Source: Asticcacaulis sp. AND118 (GTDB lineage Bacteria > Pseudomonadota > Alphaproteobacteria > Caulobacterales > Caulobacteraceae). Taken from it: a stretch of DNA of 64,000 nt. Position 1 is the first letter of the stretch. Every line of letters starts with the position of its first letter. Where the stretch lies: the NCBI RefSeq assembly GCF_020535245.1, contig NZ_CP084911.1, forward strand, positions 721,001-785,000, in the 5' to 3' direction. This document shows, piece by piece, positions 43,769 through 51,477 of this stretch. Position numbers and translations under genes: made by a program. The notes under the pieces were generated by a model. That model saw only the letters and a list, made by a program, of their open reading frames with translations. It did not search any database and was not told the origin of the DNA.

Positions 43769-45541
43769 CTACTTCTGGATCAGATATTCGGAGCTGGCGA
43801 GCACGAGATAGACGGCCGCCTGAATGCGCGTCAGCTTTTCGCTGTCGGAACCGGCGGGGAGCGTGCCGATCGCGTTCTGGATGACGCTCACCGTGTTGGA
43901 CGATAATTGATTGGCCGTCATGCGCAGGTTGAGCGCCGCCATCAGCGCGGCGGGATCGGACGCCTTGGGCAGCAGGGCCGTGTAATGCGGCTTGACGTCC
44001 TGCACGCCGGACCTGACCGAGGTCAGCATGAAGTTGAGATAGCCGGCGGTCGTCGATTCATTGACGATCTGGAATTCCGGGGCGACCAGATTGCGGTTGG
44101 CGATTTCCGTATTGGGGGGCACGTAGCCGGGACGGAAGAAGTTGAACACCGAAGCCGAGCGCAGCGGGCTCTGGCCCAGGTTCTGCGCCTGCGACAGGTC
44201 GCCGATATTCCACGCACCGTTCGAGGAGGTGACCTCGGCCATGCGCGCCCACTGGATAAAGCGGATCATCGGCTCGCGCAGCTTGCCGCTGGTGGCGGTC
44301 ATCGTGGCCCTGGCCTCGCTGTCGGTCAGGATGGCGGTCCACACGGCTTTCAGGTCGCCGCGCACGCCCGAACCATTGTCGTTGAAGGCGGTGGCGACGC
44401 GCTGCACATAGGCCGGGCTGGGGTTGGAGGTGACCAGACGCTTGATCATCGCCGTGGCGAAGAACGGTCCGACGTTCGGGTGGTTGAACAGGGTGTCGAG
44501 CGCCGTCTTCAGAGCCACATCCGCCGGGGTGTTGGCGGCGATGCTGGTGCCGTGGAAGGTGACAGCAACGTAGGAGTGGCCGTTGACATCGACCGCCATC
44601 GGTTTGCGGGCATAGGCCGGATCGCGGATAGCGACCGTTTCCCACGCCGGCGTGGTTTCCGTGATGCCGGTGAGGTCGAAGCTGTAGCCGCTGAAGACGT
44701 GGGCGAGGTTTTCGACGTCCGACTGGGTATAGGTGTCGAGCGTGCGGCCGGCGCTGTCGGTCTTGGGCGTGCCGTCCAGATTGAGTTGAACCAGTCCCAG
44801 CGTAAACAACTGCATGATTTCACGCGAGTAGTTTTCGTCGGGGCGGCGGCCCTGGCTGTTCGACTTGCGGCTGCCCGCGGTATTGAGGAACAGGCCCATC
44901 TGCACGTTCAGGGTTACCGCTTCCATCAGTTGACGGAAGTTGCCGAAGGCGTGTGTATTGAGCATGTCCCAGTAGCCGGCGAGAATGGCGCTGGGCCAAC
45001 TGTTGCTGACATTGATGGGGGCGACGAAGTGTTCCGACAGGGCCAGCGCTATGCGTTTGCGCATCTGGTCGGAAGAACTGATCAACTGGTTCCAAACGCC
45101 GTTTTCGCCCGGACGGTTGCTGAAATAGTAGCGATCCGTGGTGATGGCGTTATAGCCGTTGCTTTGCAGCCAGTCCCACAGCGGCGTGGAGATCGCGCCA
45201 TTGTACTGGGTATTCAGCCAACCGGACAGGCCCTGGCTCTTCACGGCGGCAATCTCGTCATCCGTAGCCGAGAACTGGGCCTGAAGCAGGAAGCGCGCGG
45301 CTTCGACATCGCTGATGGATACGGGAGCAGGCGTTGCCGGGGCTGCGCCGACCGGTGCGGACGAGGGTGTGGAGCCCCCGCCACCGCCTCCACCACCGCC
45401 GCAGGCGGCGAGGGGAGCGGCCAAAATGGCACAGCTTGACAGTGTCAGACGACGTCGCGATGGGCGACGACGCGTGGTTGCTTCGACGGGCGTGATGGTT
45501 TCATCGACCCGTTCGTGAGAGTTCAAGTCTAATTTTGCCAT
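43769..45541 (-). CDS. DUF1800-family predicted lipoprotein
   Basis: A 590-residue protein. After a basic N-terminus (RRRPSRRRLTLSS) the lipobox LAAPLAACGG gives a predicted lipidated Cys at about residue 44, followed by a Gly run and a Ser/Pro/Ala linker. The DUF1800 domain covers most of the rest: EAARFLLQAQFSATDDEIA, the repeated RPGENGVWNQLISSSDQMRK, RDPAYARKPM, and VFNFFRPGYVPPNTEIANR. Function unknown. ATG at 45541 was chosen over upstream in-frame TTG/GTG codons. Operon with the DUF1501 gene. Confidence 0.9.
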   Translation of the reverse strand: MAKLDLNSHERVDETITPVEATTRRRPSRRRLTLSSCAILAAPLAACGGGGGGGGGSTPSSAPVGAAPATPAPVSISDVEAARFLLQAQFSATDDEIAAVKSQGLSGWLNTQYNGAISTPLWDWLQSNGYNAITTDRYYFSNRPGENGVWNQLISSSDQMRKRIALALSEHFVAPINVSNSWPSAILAGYWDMLNTHAFGNFRQLMEAVTLNVQMGLFLNTAGSRKSNSQGRRPDENYSREIMQLFTLGLVQLNLDGTPKTDSAGRTLDTYTQSDVENLAHVFSGYSFDLTGITETTPAWETVAIRDPAYARKPMAVDVNGHSYVAVTFHGTSIAANTPADVALKTALDTLFNHPNVGPFFATAMIKRLVTSNPSPAYVQRVATAFNDNGSGVRGDLKAVWTAILTDSEARATMTATSGKLREPMIRFIQWARMAEVTSSNGAWNIGDLSQAQNLGQSPLRSASVFNFFRPGYVPPNTEIANRNLVAPEFQIVNESTTAGYLNFMLTSVRSGVQDVKPHYTALLPKASDPAALMAALNLRMTANQLSSNTVSVIQNAIGTLPAGSDSEKLTRIQAAVYLVLASSEYLIQK

Positions 45542-45937
45542 CACCAACTCAGATACTGTATTACGCGGGGAATTAATTTTGTTCTGGGTTGATGTGGTTA
45601 TAGAAGAGTGGAGTTAATATTTTTTGAAACGGCTTCAAAAAAATCAAAATACAATGTTGCTGATTTTCTATTGTTCTATTATTCAAGTAATATTTATATA
45701 TTCCTAAACGCGACTTTTGCGTCAATTTGCTGGACTGAAAGGCCTGTAAGTTGTTGGCCCTCCTAATAAAAATAGAAGATTGCGCCCTTCAAGAAGAAGG
45801 GTTAATAATACGTTAAGCGCGCGGGGGCGGTGTGCGCGTTATGCTGGCCTGACCCTTGCAACCTGCGTGATGCCTGACCCAACAGTCCTGTAAAAAGACA
45901 GGGCTGCCGGGGGGAGTTGAGCGAAAAAGGGTACAGA
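45542..45937. other. AT-rich intergenic region of 396 bp, divergent promoters
   Basis: No gene seen. Bases 45580-45720 are very AT-rich and probably hold the promoter of the DUF1800-DUF1501 operon. A small hairpin CCCTTC-N5-GAAGGG lies near 45786-45801. AAGGG six bases before 45938 is the ribosome-binding site that decides the oxygenase start. Confidence 0.5.
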
Positions 45938-46819
45938 ATGTCCACTTTGGCACGGGAAGCCGGCGACTATATCAATCTGGGCGGACGTCGCCTGGACTTC
46001 AGCGACGTCCTCAATCACGAGCTTATGAGCGATAAATCGGTCGCGCAACTTAGTGAAACGCTGCGTAACAACTCGCCTTACCCGCATCTGGTGGTCGATG
46101 GTCTGTTCTCGCCGATCCTGCTGGAAGAAATGAACGCGGAATTCGACCGGTTAAAGTGGAATAACTGGCGCTCCATACAGGGGCGCGAAGAAGTCAAGCG
46201 CGGCACCCTGCCCAATACCCGCTTCGGTCTGGCCACCGATCTTTATTTTCAGACCATCTATTCGGGCGTCTTCGTCGATTTCGTCAAGCGCCTGACGCGC
46301 GTCGACGGTCTGATCGGCGATCCGGAACTGTATAATGGGGGGCTGCATGAAATTCCGTCGGGCGGTTTCTTCAAACTGCATACCGATTTTACGCATCACC
46401 CGACGACAGGCCTCAATAATCGCCTGGTGGTGATCACCTATCTGAACGAAGGCTGGAAATACGATTACGGCGGGCGTCTGGAACTTTGGGATCCCGACCT
46501 GCAACAGCGCGTGCAGGAAGTCGTACCGGTCATGGGCCGCACCATCTTCCTGTTTCAGACGCGCCGCAGCCTGCACGGCCACCCCAATCCGGTCACGGCG
46601 CCCGACGGTCGCACGCGCCGTTCCGCGGCTGCCTACTTCTACAGCAACGGCATCAAGGATGGCGACGAAACCATGTCGTTGAAGACGGAGTTCTTTAACG
46701 GTGAAAGCCGCAGCTTCCGTACGGAAAACGAGCGCTTTCGCTCGCAGCAGCGCGTGCGTCAGTTTGTGCCGCCGATCGTGTTTGAACTGGTGCGTCAGTT
46801 CCGCCGGCAAAACGTATAA
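45938..46819 (+). CDS. 2-oxoglutarate/Fe(II)-dependent oxygenase (prolyl 4-hydroxylase-like)
   Basis: A 293-residue protein with a double-stranded beta-helix. The iron triad is readable: His148 and Asp150 in FFKLHTDF, distal His in SLHGHPNPV (His213 or His215), and Arg in RTRRSAAAYFYS that would bind 2-oxoglutarate. Strand VVITYLNEGWKYDYGGRLEL is typical of the family. It would hydroxylate a protein side chain or a small molecule; relatives occur in polysaccharide loci but the substrate is unknown. No signal peptide, so it is cytoplasmic. The ATG at 45938 has AAGGG six bases upstream; a TTG at 45917 sits directly on a GGGGAG run and is less likely. Confidence 0.87.
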   Translation: MSTLAREAGDYINLGGRRLDFSDVLNHELMSDKSVAQLSETLRNNSPYPHLVVDGLFSPILLEEMNAEFDRLKWNNWRSIQGREEVKRGTLPNTRFGLATDLYFQTIYSGVFVDFVKRLTRVDGLIGDPELYNGGLHEIPSGGFFKLHTDFTHHPTTGLNNRLVVITYLNEGWKYDYGGRLELWDPDLQQRVQEVVPVMGRTIFLFQTRRSLHGHPNPVTAPDGRTRRSAAAYFYSNGIKDGDETMSLKTEFFNGESRSFRTENERFRSQQRVRQFVPPIVFELVRQFRRQNV

Positions 46820-46845
46820 GAATGTGACTGTATAGATAAAGAAAT

Positions 46846-46874
46846 ACCCGGCAATCTTATGGTTGCCGGGTTTG
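46846..46874. terminator. Rho-independent terminator between convergent genes
   Basis: CCCGGCAA (46847-46854) and TTGCCGGG (46863-46870) form an 8-bp stem with an 8-base loop, followed by TTTGCTTT on the plus strand. It lies between the oxygenase gene and the convergent GT4 gene. Confidence 0.75.
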
Positions 46875-46876
46875 CT

Positions 46877-48124
46877 TTACTTATCTGCAATCGCCTGTTC
46901 GTAAAGCGTACTGTATCGCCCTACGATTTCCGCCTCGGAAAACGCGGCGAAGAAGGCCGGATCGGCGGGCTCCGCGCGCTTCCAGCGGGGCATGTCGTCG
47001 ATGGCAGCATCCATCAGTTGCGCCAGCGTATCGGAATCGAACGGATCGTATTCGGCCACGCATTTGCCGATCGAGGCGATTTCCGGAATGCCGCCGGAGC
47101 GGGCGCACAGGGCGCTGCGGCCATAGGCGAAGCTCTCGATCAGGGTGCGGGGCAGGGGTTCCGGCCAGATCGAGGCGATCAGCGAGGTATCGATCGAGGT
47201 ATAGAATTCTTCGGGCTTGGCGAAGCCCAGCCATTCGATGCGTGGATCGCCGTACCTGGCCTTTAACCCGTCGATATACTCCGCCGGCCCGCGTCCGGCG
47301 ATCTTCAGCCGCCAGTTTGAGCGCTTCATCTTGCGCGTGGCTTCGAGAACGACGCCGATGCCCTTTTCTTCGTTGACCTGACCGATAAAGCCGAACACTA
47401 ACTCATCGGTCGGTGTATCCGCCGCTGCGGGCTTGGCCGAAAGGTCGGCGATGTTGAAGATGACCGAGGCGGGACGCCCTTTGAAATAGCCGTGTTTAAG
47501 ATGCTGCTTGATGACGTAGTCGCTGTTCGAGGCCACGGCGCTCACCAGATCCGAACGAAATTTGCGCACGGCGGTCAGGGCCTGACAGTCGGTGCAGCGC
47601 GTCTCACAGATATGGTTGTGGCGGAACAGGGTCGAACGGCCGCACAGCATCGAATAGTCGCGCAGCGTATGAATGATCGGAATATTGCGTTTTTTCAGTT
47701 CCGCCCAGATGGCGACCGAAAAACCCACCAGCACATTGGTGTGCACCACATCGGGACGAAATTCCTCCACTATGGCGGCGAAGCGTTTGGCGGCCTTCAG
47801 GTTCCACATGTCCAACACATGCCAGGCCATGCGCTTCGGGGCGCTTTCCTTATTCGTATTGTCGAAGGCCCAGAACAGATTGTCGAGCGGCAGGCGCACC
47901 ACGGTGACGCCATTGCGCTCTTCATCTTCCCGCTCATTCCCCATGCCCAGTGTGACGGCGACGACCCGATGCCCCGCGCGCACCATAGCCTCGGCCAGTA
48001 AGGATACGGACTTTTCCGCGCCGCCGACCTGCATGGGCGGGTACAACTGGTTCACCATCATGATCGTACGAGACGGGCGCGTGGGGGCCATATCTGCGAG
48101 GGTCAATGCTTCAATCCCGGACAT
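46877..48124 (-). CDS. Glycosyltransferase family 4, cysteine-containing subtype
   Basis: A GT-B enzyme of about 415 residues. Acceptor-side motifs: MQVGGAEKSVSLLAEAMVRA and PDVVHTNVLVGFSVAIWAEL; Cys cluster HICETRCTDC; donor side: FGFIGQVNEEKGIGVVLEA and SIWPEPLPRTLIESFAYGRS. It is the closest relative in the window of the GT4 at 20391 (shared GGAE opening, PxDNLF segment, Cys cluster and donor-site layout). The start may be 48124 or 48091; neither has a good ribosome-binding site. It follows the tyrosine-kinase gene and is probably co-transcribed with it. Confidence 0.9.
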   Translation of the reverse strand: MSGIEALTLADMAPTRPSRTIMMVNQLYPPMQVGGAEKSVSLLAEAMVRAGHRVVAVTLGMGNEREDEERNGVTVVRLPLDNLFWAFDNTNKESAPKRMAWHVLDMWNLKAAKRFAAIVEEFRPDVVHTNVLVGFSVAIWAELKKRNIPIIHTLRDYSMLCGRSTLFRHNHICETRCTDCQALTAVRKFRSDLVSAVASNSDYVIKQHLKHGYFKGRPASVIFNIADLSAKPAAADTPTDELVFGFIGQVNEEKGIGVVLEATRKMKRSNWRLKIAGRGPAEYIDGLKARYGDPRIEWLGFAKPEEFYTSIDTSLIASIWPEPLPRTLIESFAYGRSALCARSGGIPEIASIGKCVAEYDPFDSDTLAQLMDAAIDDMPRWKRAEPADPAFFAAFSEAEIVGRYSTLYEQAIADK

Positions 48125-48191
48125 AGAAATAGGAATATTTAAAATAGAGACATAAGAATAGGTCGTCGGCAGGGGAGCCCATAAGGGCATC

Positions 48192-48222
48192 AAGGCGCGC
48201 CTTCGGTGGGAAGGCACGCCTT
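48192..48222 (-). other. Strong hairpin downstream of the Wzc gene
   Basis: AAGGCGCGCCTTC and GAAGGCACGCCTT pair over 13 positions with one mismatch and a five-base loop, 26 bases after the Wzc stop. There is no T run on either strand, so it may act as an RNA-stabilising or pausing hairpin between wzc and the GT4 gene rather than a terminator. Confidence 0.55.
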
Positions 48223-48247
48223 GTCAGTTCCGGCAAGCCGTCCCGGA

Positions 48248-50446
48248 TCAGGACGCCTTGGTTTCGGTCGTGTAGTAGCTCTTGTACGAGTTGTAGTAGT
48301 ATTCGCTGCCGATGCCCGACGAGATCGACTGCTTCTTGATGTCGATCATGGTCAGGGCCACGCCGGCAAGGTTAGCCAAACCCTCGTTATAAAGGATGTC
48401 GAGCGCGGTCTGGGTAGCGCCGATCGGCGTATCGTTCCACTTGGCCAGCAGAACCGTGACGTCGGCCTGGTGGGCGAGCAGACGGGTGTCGACGATCGGC
48501 AAAACCGGCGCGGTGTCGAGGATGACCACGTCGAAGTGCGACTTCAGTTCTTCGAGCAGGGCCGCCATGCGCTCGGTGCCGAAGAATTGCTGTTGCGGTA
48601 CGCCGCGACCGGTGACCGGCAGGTACATAACACCGCGACCGGCATTGTAGAGGGCCTTGGCCAGCGGCACTTCGTTCTGCAGAACTTCGATCAGGCCGGC
48701 TTCGTAGTGGCCGCCGATAGAGGTCGACACCGAGTGGCGACGCAGGTCGCAGTCGACCACGACCACCGATTTGCCGAGCATTTCGATGGTTTTGGCCAGA
48801 CACAGGCTGGTGGTCGTTTTCGCTTCGCCCGGAATGGCCGAGGTGACGGCGATGACGCGTTTGCTTTCGCTGACCTTGCTGAAATTAAGGGCGTTCAGCA
48901 GGATCTTGTACTGCTCGGAGAAGACCGACAGCGGGTTGTTTTCGAGGTACTCCCACAGCTTGATCTTCTTGTTCAGACGACCCTTCATGGTCGAACCGAC
49001 GTCGGCGATACCGGCGAGGTAGGGCACATTGAGGTGCTTGATCACGTCGTTGCCCGAGGTCAGGCCGCGGCGCAGCGAGTGCTTGACGGCGACGGCGCCC
49101 GAGGCGGCGAACAGACCGGCGAAGAAGGCGAGCAGCAGCGAGTTGCCCATCTTCGGCGACGAACGGCGCGTCGGCATCTTGGCTTCGGACAAGACGCGGG
49201 CATTGACGTTCTCGATGCCTTCCTGCGAACTGGTGTCCTGATAGCGCTGCAGGTAGGACTCGTAGACCGAGTGAGCGGCCTGAGCCTGCATCTGCAGGTC
49301 GGTCAGGCGGGTCGAAGCGCTGAGATTGCGGTTGAGCGAGCCACGAGCCGCACCGGCGCTGCCTTCCAGAGACGACAGGCGCTGACGGTCGGCATTGACC
49401 TGCGTCTGGAGCGTCGAGAGGATGCGGGTGCGTTCGGCGGCGATCTGCGAGTTGACCACGGCTTCTTCGTTGGTGGCCTTGACCACTTCCGGGTGCATCG
49501 GACCGTAACGGCTGCGCAGGCTGGCCAGACGCGAGCGGATTTCGGTTTCACGAACGCGCAGGTCACGCAGCACTTCCGAACTGGCGCCTTCTTCACCGCT
49601 GGCGCCGGTCGTGTCGCGCTGGGCGGCAGACAGACGGGCCTGGCTGGCGGCCAGAGCCGAACGCGCTTCACCGATCTGCTGGCTCAGATAAACAATCTGT
49701 TGCTCCTGGATCGAACCGCCGGCGGGCGAGGTGTCCGCGCCGAGGCCGTTGGCGATCTTGAACTGCTGAACGGCGGCGTCGGCCTGCAGGGCCTGCTGAC
49801 GCAGTTCCTCAAGGCGCGAACCGATCTGCTCGTTGGCATTGGTGACCAGCGCGTTGCTCTGGGTCGACTGGCGGCGCATATATTGCGAGATCCAGGCATT
49901 GGCGATACGCGCCGACTTGACCGGATCGTTCGTTTCGACGCTGACCGTGACCACGCGGGTCGCGCCCTGACGCTTCACCGTGACGGTGTTCAGCACGTTC
50001 ATGACCACGCGCTGACGCAGCGAGTCGGGGCTTATCGGCGCAGCGCTCTGATTGCCGGGCAGGAGGGCGGCAAGGCCCGACGGCTTTTGCAGGGCCGGAT
50101 TGAATTCCGGATCATCAGCCAGTTTCAGATTATCGACGACGCCTTCGGCCAGGGCCAGCGAACGCAGGACTTCGGCTTCGGTATCGACCTGCGTCGCATC
50201 GTCCGGCAGGTCCTTGGCGATTTCCTGAGCGTTCGGCACGACCTTGAGGCGTTCGCCGCCGATCATCACGCTGGTCGAGCTGGTGTATTTCGACGGGGCC
50301 GACAACATGACCGCCATGGCCACGGCGAAGACGGCGAGGAAGATGCCGGCAAACAACCACTTGTTGATCCGCACGACGGAAATGATGGTGCGGATGTCGA
50401 AGACTTCCGAGCCGGAGTCTGTATCTTGGGCCGCGGCGTTCTGCAT
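48248..50446 (-). CDS. Wzc-type polysaccharide co-polymerase and tyrosine autokinase
   Basis: A 732-residue inner-membrane protein controlling chain length and export. Membrane segments lie at about 29-50 and 425-450, enclosing a Wzz domain and a long coiled-coil periplasmic region (about 200-410). The cytoplasmic BY-kinase begins near 530: Walker A SAIPGEAKTTTS (540-546), Walker A' VVVVDCDLRR (561-570), Walker B VVILDTAP (640-647), and a C-terminal Tyr cluster EYYYNSYKSYYTTE (Tyr716-718, 721, 724, 725). The P-loop has Ala where most family members have Gly (GEAKT instead of GEGKT). It is 132 bases downstream of the Wza-like gene. Confidence 0.95.
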   Translation of the reverse strand: MQNAAAQDTDSGSEVFDIRTIISVVRINKWLFAGIFLAVFAVAMAVMLSAPSKYTSSTSVMIGGERLKVVPNAQEIAKDLPDDATQVDTEAEVLRSLALAEGVVDNLKLADDPEFNPALQKPSGLAALLPGNQSAAPISPDSLRQRVVMNVLNTVTVKRQGATRVVTVSVETNDPVKSARIANAWISQYMRRQSTQSNALVTNANEQIGSRLEELRQQALQADAAVQQFKIANGLGADTSPAGGSIQEQQIVYLSQQIGEARSALAASQARLSAAQRDTTGASGEEGASSEVLRDLRVRETEIRSRLASLRSRYGPMHPEVVKATNEEAVVNSQIAAERTRILSTLQTQVNADRQRLSSLEGSAGAARGSLNRNLSASTRLTDLQMQAQAAHSVYESYLQRYQDTSSQEGIENVNARVLSEAKMPTRRSSPKMGNSLLLAFFAGLFAASGAVAVKHSLRRGLTSGNDVIKHLNVPYLAGIADVGSTMKGRLNKKIKLWEYLENNPLSVFSEQYKILLNALNFSKVSESKRVIAVTSAIPGEAKTTTSLCLAKTIEMLGKSVVVVDCDLRRHSVSTSIGGHYEAGLIEVLQNEVPLAKALYNAGRGVMYLPVTGRGVPQQQFFGTERMAALLEELKSHFDVVILDTAPVLPIVDTRLLAHQADVTVLLAKWNDTPIGATQTALDILYNEGLANLAGVALTMIDIKKQSISSGIGSEYYYNSYKSYYTTETKAS

Positions 50447-50578
50447 AGTATTAACGGGTCCGTATAGGTTGGGTTCCGGTGGGAGCGGCGCGCGCCGGGG
50501 TCCGGACTAGGGAAATGGTTAAGCGAATATACAAGCGTTATAAGACAACCGATTGCCCGTGTATGCGGGCAGGACCGG

Positions 50579-51136
50579 TTAGAAATGACGTTCGGCGATA
50601 CGGATGGTGTCGCCCGGATAAACGCGCAGTTCCGGCGACAACATCACTTCGGTTTCCTGTTCGGAGCCGTAGGATTTGATGAAGATGCGCTTTTGCTGGG
50701 CGCGGTAGGTGAAGCCCTCGGCACGGGCGATGGCGTTGACCACCGAGAGGCCATCCACATAAGGATATTCGCCGGCCTTGCCGACTTCGCCCATGATGTA
50801 ATAGGGGCGATAATTGGTCACTTCGGCGCTGACGCGCGGATTGAGCAGGTAACCGTCCTTGAACTTGTTTTCGACGGCCGCGCGGAAGTCGGCCACGGTG
50901 AGGCCCTGGGCGCTCACTTCACCGATCAGCGGAATGGAGACGCTGCCGGTGCCATCGACGGCGAATTCACCGCTGAGGTCGGGTTCGCCGTAGACCGTGA
51001 CGCGAACCTTGTCGCCGCTGCCGAGGCGGTAGACGCGCTCCTGACCTTCGACGGCGCTTGCGGGACGGGTTTGGGCCTGAGTCTGGACGGTGACGGGCAG
51101 GCAAATAGCCAGGGCGAGTAAAAGAATACGGCGCAA
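50579..51136 (-). CDS. Periplasmic/outer-membrane polysaccharide export protein, Wza-like
   Basis: A protein of about 185 residues. Signal peptide MRRILLLALAICLPVTVQTQ; then the poly-export domain (RLGSGDKVRVTVYGEPDLSG, SIPLIGEVSAQGLTVADFR) and a SLBB domain (YYIMGEVGKAGEYPYVDGLS, VVNAIARAEGFTYRAQ). There is no lipobox Cys and it is half the length of E. coli Wza, as in HfsD-like alphaproteobacterial proteins. I prefer a TTG start at 51136: it begins the signal peptide and has AAAGGA eight bases upstream. The ATG at 51175 would add a charged 13-residue tail. It heads the export operon with Wzc. Confidence 0.88.
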   Translation of the reverse strand: MRRILLLALAICLPVTVQTQAQTRPASAVEGQERVYRLGSGDKVRVTVYGEPDLSGEFAVDGTGSVSIPLIGEVSAQGLTVADFRAAVENKFKDGYLLNPRVSAEVTNYRPYYIMGEVGKAGEYPYVDGLSVVNAIARAEGFTYRAQQKRIFIKSYGSEQETEVMLSPELRVYPGDTIRIAERHF

Positions 51137-51477
51137 TTTATAATCCTTTGAGGAAGGCTTATGGTCTAAAAACATGAACAGCCCGACGCGGCAATGTTAT
51201 GCGAGTTTATGCTGCAGCGCAAGATAGGTGTTTCGGATCGGCAATCTCAGGCACGCCAGAGCAAGACTCGTACCACGCCCGTTTTCGCTAAATTCGGGCG
51301 CAAATGAAGGCGGGTAAGAAAAACAGCGGGGAGAGACGATCATCGCACAACCGATCTGTCGGAGCCCCCTTGGAATATTTAGCAGAATAAATAAATCAAC
51401 ACAATCCGCCGATTAACCATCCGTCAGCGGAGCGATAGACGGCGCGGCGAGCCTTTGCGCCCGGCCGCGCCATTGGC
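51137..51477. other. Intergenic region of 341 bp between the beta-barrel gene and wza
   Basis: No gene seen. It contains the promoter-like element at 51194-51222 and the wza ribosome-binding site. The stretch 51370-51420 next to the beta-barrel stop is AT-rich but shows no clear terminator hairpin. Confidence 0.5.
51194..51222 (-). promoter_or_regulatory. Candidate wza promoter, near-identical core to the uronate-epimerase promoter
   Basis: The minus strand reads TTGCGC (51222-51217), 17-base spacer TGCAGCATAAACTCGCA, TAACAT (51199-51194). The 13-base core GCAGCATAAACTC matches the element at 35195-35222 exactly. The predicted transcript would start about 50 bases before the TTG start codon at 51136. 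Confidence 0.6.

Noticed and set aside
48206-50467. Open frame of 753 codons on the plus strand opposite the Wzc-type gene
   Set aside because: Composition and lack of motifs mark it as an antisense shadow of the kinase gene.
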